Shown here: positions 25,901 to 35,347 of the stretch, one piece after another
Layout of the letters: the number at the start of each line of letters is the position of its first letter
How positions within the stretch are numbered: position 1 is the first letter of the stretch
Assembly (NCBI RefSeq): GCF_039541075.1
Contig: NZ_BAABFN010000006.1
Coordinates: forward strand, 62,001 to 126,000
Reading direction: 5' to 3'
DNA length: 64,000 nt
Source: Compostibacter hankyongensis
GTDB taxonomy: Bacteria; Bacteroidota; Bacteroidia; Chitinophagales; Chitinophagaceae
Notes under the pieces: model-generated
Databases searched by the model: none
What the model was told of the DNA's origin: nothing
What the model saw: the letters and a program-made list of their open reading frames with translations, nothing else
Program-made: the position numbers and the translations under genes

Positions 25901-27952
25901 GCTGCTCAACAGTTTACCTGAAAAATCATATTTATTCGTGACGATGTCAGCGCCTCCCGTAATATTGGTTGAAATACTCTGTAGTAACCGCCCATTATCA
26001 TCGTAATAGGACGTGCTGGTAATCCATTTCTCTGGAGCGCTGTTTAATATCTTTGTTTTGGATCCGGTAACTAAGCCACGCGTTTTTTTGCTATAAGTAG
26101 ACGGGCTTTCTACGTAAGGATTTCCTCCATCGGTAGTTTTAGACAAGTAGCTGCTCTGAAAACTTTGATGACCGGTCCAAGTATAGTCGTCATAATAGGT
26201 GTAGGTAATCGGTTCAACTTCTGCAGGATCAATGGGCGGAAGTGGGTTATGGGTAATGCTTCCGTTAACATCATCAACCATGGCATTCGGATCGACAAAG
26301 GCATTAAAATGATCCCCACTGCCACTTTGAAATCCTGGATTAAAAGTAATACTGTTGCGGGCAATATAGTTAATTGGGGTGTTGCTACTACGGGAATTTA
26401 CGGTAAGATCAGCAGGTGCGGCTATCTGGGAAAACGACGTCGAAATGGTGTCCATATTGTTCTGCAAGGATAGCCGGGTAGCACTGGAATTGGTATATAA
26501 TCCGGTTTCTACCGGTCTATCCAATACGTCATAATAGGTCACTATCCATTGGTGATGGCTACGCTGATTACCATTCTGGCTAAAGACCAGCCGGTCTCGC
26601 TGGTCGTAAACCATTTGCACCTCTGCCGCTCCGGGTGATTTTTTGATAGTCATTCTGCTTTTATCGTCGTATTCATACCGGAAGCAGAGCTCATTAGCCA
26701 CAGCCTGCGATATGACCCAGGAGCCATCGATTAATTGTACTACTTTAGGCGGAATAATAAACCGCAGATTATTATTGTCATCATAAACATAATAAGTGCA
26801 CAACCAGCCACTATGCGAACTGCCTGTTCCGTTATCGGCGGAAGCAGTCAACTGGGTTTTCTTTAATATGGCTTGTCCATCTGTATTGGTATAGGTAATA
26901 GATTGTATGCCTTTTTCGTCAGTGGAAATATTTTTATAAAGCTTACCGACGGGATATATGGCTGTGCTGGTTGGAATACTGCCTGCGGCCTGAGCAATAT
27001 TCCAGATACGGATATTATCAGCTGCGGTATTTACAAGGTATTTCATTTCAACTCCCCGCGAACCGCCTACCCAACTTGTGCCGGGTGCATAAGTATTCAA
27101 TGTTCGGTTAAGCGGTGAGTTTTCAATGTTGGATTGCGCATAATAATAGGAGCTTTCATCGGGATATATTGTCTGATTAAAGGCAGTCTGTTGCTGCAGA
27201 GCATCTTTTTTATAATTGCCATCGTTTACCACATCTCCGGTTTGCGCCGTATTGGAAACAAAGGGCAAATAGGATTTTTCTTCTAGGCCCCGGCTGTCAT
27301 ATACGTGCATACTTACTACATCCTTTCCCAATGGGCTCATTTTCTTAGCTACGCTTTGTTCAGATCTTCCGAAGGCATCGAGGTAATTGGTTACCTGAGA
27401 AACCTCTCCAGGGATATCCGTGCTGGCGCTAATTACTGCTTCATCTGTAATGGGTTTATTGGGGGTCCAGGTACGGGAAAAATTATGGGAATCGTCACCC
27501 GTAGAGGGCTCACCTTGGACTGTTAGGTTAATCGTTAATTGAATGTCGCCGGTATTTAAATTATACCCCTCAACCATGAGATAATAAGTGCCAGCCTGAA
27601 GGGTGGTCGATATAGAGGCCTGAAGGCCGGAACAAAGCGGACCATTATCGTCATTATAGGTAATCAGATGCCCGTCAACGCCATATAGGTAGATAATATC
27701 ATCAAAACTTGAATTACAGGTCGAAATACTGATCTGGGCATTACCGGCTACCGAAAACCGGTACCAGACATCAGGACTGGGCTGCCCGTAGTCATCGCCA
27801 TAACTGCTGCTATTCCTTGTATCATTATAGGTATAGGTGCCATTGCCGTATGTGCCTACGATAATGGGGTCGCTCATATTGGTTCCTTGCCCCAGACAAA
27901 GCCTGGGAAGCCATGCAAGTAGGAGGCCAAGATATAATGTGTACTTTCTCAT
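22901..27952 (-). CDS. Full-length secreted RHS polymorphic toxin, block B, with Tox-REase-7-like tip
   Basis: 1683 residues. Signal peptide 'LPRLCLG-QGT'. Then a domain absent from block A (about 22-150) that looks like a PPC/bacterial pre-peptidase domain ('WYRFSVAGNAQISISTC', 'GTYYLMVEGYNLNTGDI'). Next come the DUF6443 region (about 180-320), YD/RHS repeats, and the core ('HYYPNGLAMAGIS', 'IRYQGKELQSREF', 'DPQLGRWWAQDP', ending 'DPDG' at 1371). The 312-residue tip first has a Gly/Ala-rich stretch of pretoxin type (about 1375-1530). The end carries 'YRIPDEFDPGNQIIGEVKHY' with D1614, E1625 and K1627, followed by Q1640 in 'FTRQISDFMRYA'. This matches a PD-(D/E)xK layout like Tox-REase-7, so a DNase is likely. 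Confidence 0.9.
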   Translation of the reverse strand: MRKYTLYLGLLLAWLPRLCLGQGTNMSDPIIVGTYGNGTYTYNDTRNSSSYGDDYGQPSPDVWYRFSVAGNAQISISTCNSSFDDIIYLYGVDGHLITYNDDNGPLCSGLQASISTTLQAGTYYLMVEGYNLNTGDIQLTINLTVQGEPSTGDDSHNFSRTWTPNKPITDEAVISASTDIPGEVSQVTNYLDAFGRSEQSVAKKMSPLGKDVVSMHVYDSRGLEEKSYLPFVSNTAQTGDVVNDGNYKKDALQQQTAFNQTIYPDESSYYYAQSNIENSPLNRTLNTYAPGTSWVGGSRGVEMKYLVNTAADNIRIWNIAQAAGSIPTSTAIYPVGKLYKNISTDEKGIQSITYTNTDGQAILKKTQLTASADNGTGSSHSGWLCTYYVYDDNNNLRFIIPPKVVQLIDGSWVISQAVANELCFRYEYDDKSRMTIKKSPGAAEVQMVYDQRDRLVFSQNGNQRSHHQWIVTYYDVLDRPVETGLYTNSSATRLSLQNNMDTISTSFSQIAAPADLTVNSRSSNTPINYIARNSITFNPGFQSGSGDHFNAFVDPNAMVDDVNGSITHNPLPPIDPAEVEPITYTYYDDYTWTGHQSFQSSYLSKTTDGGNPYVESPSTYSKKTRGLVTGSKTKILNSAPEKWITSTSYYDDNGRLLQSISTNITGGADIVTNKYDFSGKLLSSYIVNHNSQSTVTPETRVLTENKYDEGGRLLNITKTINDNSTTRQVIADYAYDELGQLKTKTLGDDLETLTYDYNIRGWLTGVNKAFTQAGNTDHYFGMELGYDKSVTENGTTTFTPVYNGNISGEIWKSKSDNVLRKYSFTYDKANRLTAASFLQSSSGTWNNSTVNFSVNNLTYDANGNITHMNQYGLKGTSSFLIDQLTYTYQTNSNKLTKVADAVSDPNTSLGDFHDGTNSGNDYVYDSTGNLIKDLNKNIPTITYNYLDLPEQITVTDKGSIQFVYDASGNKLRKIVTDNTTTPSTVTTTDYIDGFVYQSSSTSGSISDTLQFFPTKEGRARYVPAHGSVAAAYTYDYFVPDHLGNIRMVLTEQTDFSQYMATMEPQQAQTENALFYNIDNTREAKPLDYPEDNTTTPNTAVAKLNGKDPNRRIGPSIILKVMAGDTIQAAVRAFYRQKATPDHQSGVPAEQMLAGLLQALTAPGIQAAAAHSDAIATNSRETLRGLTANDLQKLKNKAPQKKIQEEPRAYLNYVFFDDQLNFVEEGSGIKQLSAEPGKLETLSSGKVVAKKSGYVYVYTSNESPQDVLFDNFGVMDITGPVLEETHYYPNGLAMAGISTTAPLKLANKIRYQGKELQSREFADGTGLEEYDFGARFYDPQLGRWWAQDPAEQFSSPYLAMGNNWMNGTDPDGQVFGIDDAVAALIGGLFNTITNIGNINSIGSFLGYFGTGLAAGVATYYGGPLAGGAVLGLGNNLTQQVSQNGWNNISWGQAAISTVVSTATSYAGSALGNAVTPYASKAFSGIASPVLRKAAINAASGSVVGFSLGTGVSLIQGNSIGASLKNGEQGALAGLSIGAITGAVDGLKTSKELGLNPWTGKSKSYDLPELKSLSAQFPSPLSPYEKGQVGLRMNGIEQNNVRIESPSGTVSYRIPDEFDPGNQIIGEVKHYSIGRTVRFTRQISDFMRYAYKNGFTFKLYVPTGVNLAPAIQYFRAKGYIQVVNY

Positions 27953-27976
27953 AGTTTTATATATCTAATATGATAG

Positions 27977-30900
27977 TTAGGGTTGTCCGGCGTAGTGATA
28001 GAGATTTTTAGAAAGGATATTACGGTCACCGTCTCGTGTAAGCTTCAATCGGCCCAGCCCGTCATATTCATAGATTGTCGTATGTCCCGCTGCGTCAATT
28101 TCACTTGTTTTTCCCATTAGTGGAGTATATGTATATGTCGTCATTTGTGCGTCTGAAGGGAAGATACGGACGTCGTCAATAACACCGGAAATAGTTCTTG
28201 GACCGGTATATGCCTGCTCATTCATGGACCATTTTCCACCGCTAAAAGACCACCATTGTATGATATACTTTCTATTATTGGGTGGAGAAAATCCGACTTG
28301 GTATGCGGAATGAACTGCGCCGTCCCAATAGGCTTTTCCAGTGTGTGCATTACCTGCGGTAACCTGAGTGTTTCCTTCTTCAAACCCTTCATAAAACACT
28401 TCCGTGCTGTCCGTTCGAGTAGTCTGGAAGGAGGGATAAATTATATCTATGGGCACTTCAGAGGTCGCGGTGTTTATTAAGGGATGGACGCTTACTGTAT
28501 GATTCCCCGCAGGCAGCTCGTGAATATAACGAAAGTTACTGGTACAATTATAAGTGGGGTCCGTACTAATACAGAAACCTGTCGAATAACCGTCCAAAAA
28601 GAGTGTACAGTTAACCTTGGCTCCTCCGGGGACACTCAAATAAGGAGCAAGCTGGTCAAAACTTACTTCAACATTGCCCGCGGTAAATGTTTCAAAATTA
28701 ACGGTTTTAGTATCCTCGCTCCCCGCAGCTAAATAAAAGGTCGTATCCTTATCGATGGTTTCACTGGTATAATCGACTTTATAAGAAGCATTTCTGATCT
28801 CTGCAACCGGCATGGAAGTTTTGTAACCATATAAAATGGAAGTTTTTGCTCCCCCTTGTTGTTCCGATGAAATAGGCTGAGAAGTGGCCGGATCGTAACT
28901 ATATGATTCTTCTTTTTCCAACGTATTTCCGGTGTAATACTTGGTATGTGCCAATAATGTCCTCGTACTGGATTCATAGGGTTGCGATGCATAGGAATAG
29001 TGAACTTGATGAACTTTTCCATTTTTATTTTCAATACTATGCACGGGTATTCCAGTGATATTCGACTCCAGCATCGTATTGAGTGTTGCCTGTTCACCTG
29101 AGGTGATCATAGGGATGTTGGTATCGTCGGTGTAATAGAAAGTCTGGGTATGGTTATTCCCTTTAGAGTTGGTGGTGGTAACACTTCGGATCTTTCTTTT
29201 ATCCGGAGCATAGGTATAGTTGACGGTGGTTTGGATATTAGCGGTGGGCGTGTTTTGGTCGTAGTCTTTATGTACCGTCTGTGCCAGGCGGTAATTTTCC
29301 ACATTGGTCCAATAGGCGGAAGAGGCGGAAAACCAGCAGGTATAGCCATCTACGCTTCCGGCCCGATAATTCCACTTATAAGCCCAGGCCCTTTTCGAAA
29401 CGGGGCTCGTTAGGGAAGTATAGGTATTGATATCCTCAGAAACCTTTTTCCCGAATACGTCATAAGCCGCCGTATTTAATAACAGTCCTCTTTTGAAAGC
29501 ATTGCTGACGGATGAGCTGATATCCGGTATGGGATAACTTCCATCGGGATAATAGGTAAAGATATCGTTACAGCCTGGGGTGGAAAAATTTGAAAAATTA
29601 TATATCGTATATCCTCCATTCGGATTTGTTTCTTTTACGTTGGAGTATCCGATAAAGTTTCCATTCAGATCATAATAATCCGTCTGAGATTCAGAAAGTG
29701 CCTGATGAATGCCGCAAGAAAAATCGAGAATATAAATCAAATAAGCCTTGCTCAGGATTTCACCACTTGAATTTCCATTCTCATCTGTATAGGTGTAATA
29801 AGTAGACAAGGATTGGCTGGAAGGAAGAATATGCGATATTTTATTTACCCTTAATCCACCTACCTGTATGTTACTATTTGAGGTGCTATCATAATAAGAA
29901 TTAAGTTCATAATAAATATCGTAATTACCTCCAGCCAGGTCCTTTACTTCGGTCAGGATATTAGCCATTGCATAGTCTTGAACAGGGGGGATGGGGGTGT
30001 TAAGGGGGTTGGAAAGCCCTGTATAGGAGTTATATCCCCAGTAGTCTGTCGTTTTTAATGCCGTCCTGGAAGGCAGATTTTTGTTGGTATTATATTTGAA
30101 CGATGCAATTGTCAAGGGTAAAGCAGGGGAAGTGGTGGGCAGGATAGACACGCTATCTAACCGAAGCCTTAAGAAGTTAAGGTCTGTCGTTGACCCTCCA
30201 AAATAACCATAGTAGAAGTTAAAGGTGGAAAGTAAGTGGCTATTTGATCCTGTCAGCGGATCATACGCCTTCAGGTTTATAGCGGATAACCGGGCGGCAT
30301 GGGGATCATCCTTACGGTCCATTATATAGTTAAAATCTGCCTCTCCCGATTTTGAAATGATATTGGTAATTATCTTCGGATCATCAATTATATACAGCCA
30401 TGTAGTATAGTCTGGATTAGTATCGTCCGGATTGGTACTGTATAGATAGGTAATTGCCGATCGGTAGTGATAAAGCGTGTCCGGCTTATTTAGCGTAGTA
30501 TAATTGAATAGAATGGTATCTGATGAGTTGGATGTGACGATTCTGTCCAAATACCACGTTGTTGGAAAGGTGTAATCTGTACCAAGCAGCTTGGTTGTCG
30601 TATTTTCCCTAGACTGGGAAGTAGTGCCGAAGTAATAATGATTTCCTTTGTCATCTATTACTTCAAATGAGCTGTTATTATAATCAGGGGCGTAGCTATG
30701 GTAAAAATTCGTAGAAAGTATTTTCAAACCTGTACTGTTTGAAAAGACAGGATCTCCATTTCCATCAAAAGTGAATTGTACGGAAAAAAAAGGTGTTTTC
30801 AGGTAATATATGTCGGGTTCCCCATCGGCGGTTGGAGGAGAGCCGGCTCCTCCCTTGACTTCACTGGGTATGGGTGTGCCATTTGTAATTGCATCAGTGA

Positions 30901-31297
30901 TTTCCTGCCCCCATTGTAATTGCCCTAAGTAACCCTGGTATTGTTCATCGGGAAGCCCACGGACAACCCGGGATATTCCTCCGCCGGCATTTAACTGCCA
31001 GCCCAGTCCTACACAGGTGGCATAATCCTGTACCTTTATTCCCCTCCCGTCTTTATAACTTATTCCAATGGGAATCGTCAATGCTCTTGAGCTCAAGCTG
31101 GAAACGGGGATATTGACAAGAGCAGTACCCGTATAAAGATCTACGCTTACGGGAGAGGCGCTTGCGCCTCCGCCACCCAGAAAGCTGTTATTGGGCGACG
31201 GTGGCGCAATACTGTTTACACTTTGTCCATCGGCGCTTTTTAACATTACCGGCAACCAAAACAACAGAAGCAGGGCCTTTTTGTATAATCTTTTCAT
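27977..31297 (-). CDS. Large secreted protein, SpvB/TcdB-like N-terminus with YD repeat, block B
   Basis: 1106 residues, signal peptide 'LKSADG-QSV'. The N-terminal part ('SVDLYTGTALVNIPVSSLSS', 'IPIGISYKDGRGIKV', 'GLGWQLNAGGGISRVVRGLP') is the same module as in 8174..12004, though diverged. About residues 880-1030 form a beta-rich LamG-like domain. The protein ends in a YD repeat ('TIYEYDGLGRLKLTRDGD') and 'YHYAGQP'. It lies 24 nt before the RHS gene. The divergence from the block A copy contrasts with the near-identical coiled-coil gene next door, suggesting each SpvB-like protein is matched to its own RHS partner. Confidence 0.75.
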   Translation of the reverse strand: MKRLYKKALLLLFWLPVMLKSADGQSVNSIAPPSPNNSFLGGGGASASPVSVDLYTGTALVNIPVSSLSSRALTIPIGISYKDGRGIKVQDYATCVGLGWQLNAGGGISRVVRGLPDEQYQGYLGQLQWGQEITDAITNGTPIPSEVKGGAGSPPTADGEPDIYYLKTPFFSVQFTFDGNGDPVFSNSTGLKILSTNFYHSYAPDYNNSSFEVIDDKGNHYYFGTTSQSRENTTTKLLGTDYTFPTTWYLDRIVTSNSSDTILFNYTTLNKPDTLYHYRSAITYLYSTNPDDTNPDYTTWLYIIDDPKIITNIISKSGEADFNYIMDRKDDPHAARLSAINLKAYDPLTGSNSHLLSTFNFYYGYFGGSTTDLNFLRLRLDSVSILPTTSPALPLTIASFKYNTNKNLPSRTALKTTDYWGYNSYTGLSNPLNTPIPPVQDYAMANILTEVKDLAGGNYDIYYELNSYYDSTSNSNIQVGGLRVNKISHILPSSQSLSTYYTYTDENGNSSGEILSKAYLIYILDFSCGIHQALSESQTDYYDLNGNFIGYSNVKETNPNGGYTIYNFSNFSTPGCNDIFTYYPDGSYPIPDISSSVSNAFKRGLLLNTAAYDVFGKKVSEDINTYTSLTSPVSKRAWAYKWNYRAGSVDGYTCWFSASSAYWTNVENYRLAQTVHKDYDQNTPTANIQTTVNYTYAPDKRKIRSVTTTNSKGNNHTQTFYYTDDTNIPMITSGEQATLNTMLESNITGIPVHSIENKNGKVHQVHYSYASQPYESSTRTLLAHTKYYTGNTLEKEESYSYDPATSQPISSEQQGGAKTSILYGYKTSMPVAEIRNASYKVDYTSETIDKDTTFYLAAGSEDTKTVNFETFTAGNVEVSFDQLAPYLSVPGGAKVNCTLFLDGYSTGFCISTDPTYNCTSNFRYIHELPAGNHTVSVHPLINTATSEVPIDIIYPSFQTTRTDSTEVFYEGFEEGNTQVTAGNAHTGKAYWDGAVHSAYQVGFSPPNNRKYIIQWWSFSGGKWSMNEQAYTGPRTISGVIDDVRIFPSDAQMTTYTYTPLMGKTSEIDAAGHTTIYEYDGLGRLKLTRDGDRNILSKNLYHYAGQP

Positions 31298-31320
31298 ATT
31301 TGATGATTTGTCTACTTTTT

Positions 31321-33012
31321 TTAAAACTCATACCCCATCCTGAACAGTACCGGCGGGGTGACCGGGGTGTGCTGGTTGTGCAGGAAGTCGTACAGCAGCA
31401 TCAGGGTGCCTTTTAGTTTGCTCGAGACCCGGTACTTCTTCTCCAGCCCGATCAGGGCGCTGCCCGTCCACCCGTTCAGGCTTTTCAGGGCCGGGACGTC
31501 GGGTTGGGTTTTCAGATAGTTCAGCTCGGCTCCGCCGTTGACGTAGAAGGTGCCCTTCAGCTTGTAGTCCAGGAAGGACCGGAGGCCGGCGCCCTGGGCG
31601 GTGAAGTGTATCTTCTGGATGCTGCTGCCCCAGCCCAGCTTGAAGGAGGCCCCGACACCGGCGCTGCCGTTCTTGGAGAACTTGTAGGCTACCTGTCCGG
31701 CGAGGTCGCTGGTCGTCGGGTACCCGCTGGTGGATTTGGCAAACTGGAGGTTGCCGCCGAAGGCCAGCCGCTGGAAGAAGGTCTTTGATTTCAGCTCTTT
31801 GGGCTGGAAGTTGGGCATCTCGGCTGTACTGCCGCCGCCGGGGAACTTGTTTTTCAGGTCCCGGAGCTTTTCCCGGGCCTGCTGCATTTGTTGGGAGATC
31901 TGCCGGCGTCCCCCGGCATCTGCTGTAGCCAGGCGCTGCTGCAGCTCCCGGGCCACCATCTCCCGGGTCTGCAACCCGGTCAGATCCGGGGTGGCGCCGG
32001 TGGGGGTGAGTCCCGTGCCCGGCAGGTTGAACAGTCCGGCCAGGGCGGAGTGCTTTTTCATGAAGTCCCGGAACGCGGGGATCTTTTGCACCAGGGCCAG
32101 GGCTTCGGCTTCGGCCTTTTGCTTGTCGGAGAACAGCTCCTTGTAGTTTTTGAGCCGGGCGGCATAGTAATAGGCTTCTTTGTTCAGCCGGAGCAGGTCT
32201 TTTTGGAGAAAGCCGTACCGGGAGGAGTTGCCGAGGCTGCTGAGGTTACCCAGCTGGTCCAGGAGCTGCTGCTGCCGCTGTTGCAGGTAGGTTTGGAGCC
32301 GGGCGGCCTGGTCCAGCTGCTGCCGGGCGGTTTGTACCCGGTCCAGGGAGCCCTGCAGCTGGCTTTGGACGTCTTTGGCCTGGCTGAGATAGCCTTTTCC
32401 TTTCCCCCGGAGGAAGCCCAGGGCATTTTTGAGGGTATCCAGGTAAGGGAAGTAGCTGTGGGCGGTGTTTTTGAGCTGGCCGCCGGTGAATTGGTTGATC
32501 TTCGAGGCCAGGGCCCCGGCTTTGCCGGTCCGGGCGGCCAGCTTACCTTCCAGGGAGCCGGGCAGCTGGCTGAGCTTGTCGGCCTCCTTCGTAAAGAGAT
32601 TGTTTGCGGCCAGGGAGTCGACCCGGGAGAGCTTATCATAGAGCTTCGCCTGCGTGCGGGAGAAGCGACGCAGCGCTTTTTCAGAGGCCCGGTTCAGCCG
32701 GCGTTGGAGTTTGGCGGTCTTGGCATTGATCTGGGTCAGGGCGCGGGTAGGCAGTTGCTGCAGAGCAGGCGAAGGGTTAAAGGTAAAAGGTAAAGGGCCG
32801 CCGGATCGCTGCAGGCCGGCAGAAGCGGACGGATCGCTCTGCTGAATATCAGTAGAAGGTGGGGTATTGGATGAAAGGCCTCCGGCGGGTGGTCCGGCGT
32901 TCAGACCGGGGTTGTCCGCCGGGACCGCGCCGGACGGCTGAGGGGTATCCGCGACCTGGGCCCGCAGCGTCAGCGTGGCCGTCAGCAAGAGGATGGTAAA
33001 AAGTGTTTTCAC
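31321..33012 (-). CDS. Secreted coiled-coil protein with beta-barrel-like C-terminus, block B
   Basis: 563 residues, same build as 12060..13757: signal peptide ('TLRA-QVA'), Pro/Ser-rich variable segment (about 22-75), heptad-rich helical body, strand-rich C-terminus ending in Phe. The two copies agree almost base for base from about residue 85 to the end and differ mainly in the low-complexity segment. It sits 23 nt before the SpvB-like gene. Its high conservation, against variable neighbours, suggests a structural or docking part shared by both toxin systems. Role unproven. Confidence 0.75.
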   Translation of the reverse strand: MKTLFTILLLTATLTLRAQVADTPQPSGAVPADNPGLNAGPPAGGLSSNTPPSTDIQQSDPSASAGLQRSGGPLPFTFNPSPALQQLPTRALTQINAKTAKLQRRLNRASEKALRRFSRTQAKLYDKLSRVDSLAANNLFTKEADKLSQLPGSLEGKLAARTGKAGALASKINQFTGGQLKNTAHSYFPYLDTLKNALGFLRGKGKGYLSQAKDVQSQLQGSLDRVQTARQQLDQAARLQTYLQQRQQQLLDQLGNLSSLGNSSRYGFLQKDLLRLNKEAYYYAARLKNYKELFSDKQKAEAEALALVQKIPAFRDFMKKHSALAGLFNLPGTGLTPTGATPDLTGLQTREMVARELQQRLATADAGGRRQISQQMQQAREKLRDLKNKFPGGGSTAEMPNFQPKELKSKTFFQRLAFGGNLQFAKSTSGYPTTSDLAGQVAYKFSKNGSAGVGASFKLGWGSSIQKIHFTAQGAGLRSFLDYKLKGTFYVNGGAELNYLKTQPDVPALKSLNGWTGSALIGLEKKYRVSSKLKGTLMLLYDFLHNQHTPVTPPVLFRMGYEF

Positions 33013-33032
33013 GGTATTACATTAAAAATGCG

Positions 33033-34190
33033 TCATCGGGTCAGTTTTTCTTCCAGGGTTTTTAAGCGGGTTTCCTGCGCTTTGACCACCGCCGAAAGCT
33101 GGTCGATCAGCTGTTGCTGGGTCGCAAGCCGGGATTTCTGGGTGGTTAACTTCTGCTGCTGGGCCGCATTCTGGTCGCGCAATATTTTCAATTGAGCGGT
33201 CTGACCTCGAAGCAGATTCTGCTGTTCCTTAAGCTGCCTTTCTTGTTTGCTCAACTTTATCTCTTGAGCAGAAATTTGCTTATCCTGGTCTATCGCATAC
33301 AAGGTCAGCTCCTCGATCTTCTGCAGCAATTTTGTCTGGTTATCGCCCAGGTCAAGACCTTGTTTTGCTATTTCAGCCGAAGCGGGAATTTCAGGCAGGT
33401 GATGATTGTTCCGGATGTAGATATTTAGAGAATCCAGGGAGATCGGAGAATATCCGGGGTCAAACACATAATCGGCCCAACCGCTTTGGGTAACGGTAAC
33501 CTTCTTGGCCGTTACCGTACCATTAACTGACAGTTTCGATTGGGGATGACTGGTGCCGATGCCTACATTTCCATTGGGGAACCAGGCCATAATATTATCC
33601 TGGAATGTTTTGCCCAGATAATAGAAGTAAACCGTATCGTTTCCTCCATAGGCTCCCCATCCGCCATAGTCCTTGTTGTTATTGGTGACAAATCCATACG
33701 AAGAGGCCCAGTTACCATTATCTCCGGTGCGCCGTAATCGAACACCTGATCTAGTATAAAAATGACGATCGCCAGCTGTTTTATCATAAACAACATCAAA
33801 GGTGCCCAACTTGGATGTTGATCCCACTGAAAAGCTACCCGAAACATAGGCAGCACCTAAAGTATCCTGCAGTACGAATCGACGCCAGGGCGTCCACTGA
33901 TCCGTATAAGGATCCCACTGACGAAGAACCATCTCACCATAAGGATATTTGGTGATACATATTTCAAAATTTCGAGTAGTGCCATTACCATTAACAGTCA
34001 GCTTAGTACCGTAAAAATATTTCCAGTTCTTTTGGTTAGCAGCTCCGGGGCCACTCTGATATAGTATGCCATGAGGTATATCTACGATGCTGGTCGTTTC
34101 ATCATAGGTGGTCTGGGCCGGCGAAGCGACGGAAACAAACAGCAACAAGGGCAGTATGCAGAAGTATTTTGTAGAAATCTTATTTTTCAT
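33033..34190 (-). CDS. Secreted fibre-like protein, last of four in block B
   Basis: 385 residues from the ATG at 34190, chosen because a signal peptide follows at once ('VSVASPA-QTT'). The start overlaps the end of the upstream gene by 11 nt. The N-terminal beta domain (about 25-140; 'DIPHGILYQSGPG', 'RNFEICITKYPYGEMVLRQW') differs from its siblings and resembles receptor-binding heads of fibres. It is followed by 'NGNVGIGTSHPQSKLSVNG', 'WADYVFDPGYSPISLDSL', 'LLQKIEELTLYAIDQDKQI' and an extended coiled coil of about 90 residues. The long coil is matched only by 13778..15088, the fibre gene at the same position in block A. Confidence 0.7.
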   Translation of the reverse strand: MKNKISTKYFCILPLLLFVSVASPAQTTYDETTSIVDIPHGILYQSGPGAANQKNWKYFYGTKLTVNGNGTTRNFEICITKYPYGEMVLRQWDPYTDQWTPWRRFVLQDTLGAAYVSGSFSVGSTSKLGTFDVVYDKTAGDRHFYTRSGVRLRRTGDNGNWASSYGFVTNNNKDYGGWGAYGGNDTVYFYYLGKTFQDNIMAWFPNGNVGIGTSHPQSKLSVNGTVTAKKVTVTQSGWADYVFDPGYSPISLDSLNIYIRNNHHLPEIPASAEIAKQGLDLGDNQTKLLQKIEELTLYAIDQDKQISAQEIKLSKQERQLKEQQNLLRGQTAQLKILRDQNAAQQQKLTTQKSRLATQQQLIDQLSAVVKAQETRLKTLEEKLTR

Positions 34191-35328
34191 TTCCGGCCGT
34201 ATTTTGTTCAGATAGCTTTTTTTCAAGGGAGTCAATCCGCCTGTTCTGCTGGATGACATACAATGTCAATTCTTCGATTTTCTTTAACAAAAGAACATCG
34301 GTCTGACCGAGATCATTGCCTTTTTGAGAAATTTCATCGGCAGAAGGAAGATCGGGCAGGTGACGTCTTTCCCGGACATAAGCGTCTAAGGAATCCAGGG
34401 AAGGCAGGGAATATTCCGGACCAAAGACGTAATCCGGCCACCCGTTCTGGGTCACCGTGATCTTCTTGGCGCTTACCGCGCCGTTCACGGCCAGCTTAGC
34501 ATTAGGGGTAATGGTGCCGATCCCCACGTTGCCGGCGCTGGTAATGGTCATCAGGGTACCATTGTGGTTCTTGAAATTGAAGCCGCGGATGCTGGAGGAG
34601 TTCTCCATGTTGACCCCGTCATCTTGAAGGCCTACCTTAAGTGTATATGCGGATGTATTGTCTCCGGTCGCGAACTGGATCACCTGACGGGGTTTGCGGA
34701 CATCCAGCGGGGCCTGGGGAGAGGCGACGCCGATGCCTATACTGCCGGAGGTATAAAAGTCTCCGTTAAAAAAGGACTTATGTTGCCCGCTGTCGGTTAC
34801 ATATCCCTGAACCAGCTCATTCAGATCGATTACCCGGGCATTGAATCCTGAAGGGACACCGCCATTGTCGCTGGAGGCGGTGGTGATCAATTGCCAATCT
34901 ACCGCTGTCCATCCGGCATCCTGGATATTGTTCTCCAAATAGTAGGAGACATCGCTATCCCGGGAGGAATTCTTTATTATATATACTTCGACAGCCGATC
35001 CGCTGTAGGTGCTTCCTTCTATGATCCTGATCTTTTTAAATGTGGGAGTCGCGCTGCTAAAATAGCTGTTGTTCAGCACGGCAATGGCGGGTCTTCCTCC
35101 GAAATGCACATAACCCAGGAACTCAACCGTTTGATGCAGCCCTGCAGTTACATCTTTCAATATAAACCGCGCGGCGGCCCGGCTCCCACCGGTGCTGCCG
35201 GAGACCAACGGCCCGTTAATGGCGATCCGGTACCAGCCGGATTGGGTGATCGTGCCGCTGTTCGTCTGGGCGGAGAGCGGTATATGCAAGAACAGGTAAA
35301 AGATCAAGAAGTAAAAGCTTTTCTTCAT
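34180..35328 (-). CDS. Secreted fibre-like protein, block B
   Basis: 382 residues, signal peptide 'HIPLSA-QTNS'. The N-terminal domain ('TITQSGWYRIAINGPLVSGS') equals that of 13778..15088 in block A, but its middle and C-terminal modules ('SSSIRGFNFKNHNGTLMTI', 'WPDYVFGPEYSLPSLDSL') equal those of 15091..16071. It is therefore a mosaic of two block A genes, or they are mosaics of it. It ends with 'KKIEELTLYVIQQNRRIDSL' and a short coil. The stop overlaps the next start by 11 nt, implying coupled translation. Confidence 0.7.
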   Translation of the reverse strand: MKKSFYFLIFYLFLHIPLSAQTNSGTITQSGWYRIAINGPLVSGSTGGSRAAARFILKDVTAGLHQTVEFLGYVHFGGRPAIAVLNNSYFSSATPTFKKIRIIEGSTYSGSAVEVYIIKNSSRDSDVSYYLENNIQDAGWTAVDWQLITTASSDNGGVPSGFNARVIDLNELVQGYVTDSGQHKSFFNGDFYTSGSIGIGVASPQAPLDVRKPRQVIQFATGDNTSAYTLKVGLQDDGVNMENSSSIRGFNFKNHNGTLMTITSAGNVGIGTITPNAKLAVNGAVSAKKITVTQNGWPDYVFGPEYSLPSLDSLDAYVRERRHLPDLPSADEISQKGNDLGQTDVLLLKKIEELTLYVIQQNRRIDSLEKKLSEQNTAGNEK

Positions 35329-35347
35329 GTCCGGAAAATTTATGCTG

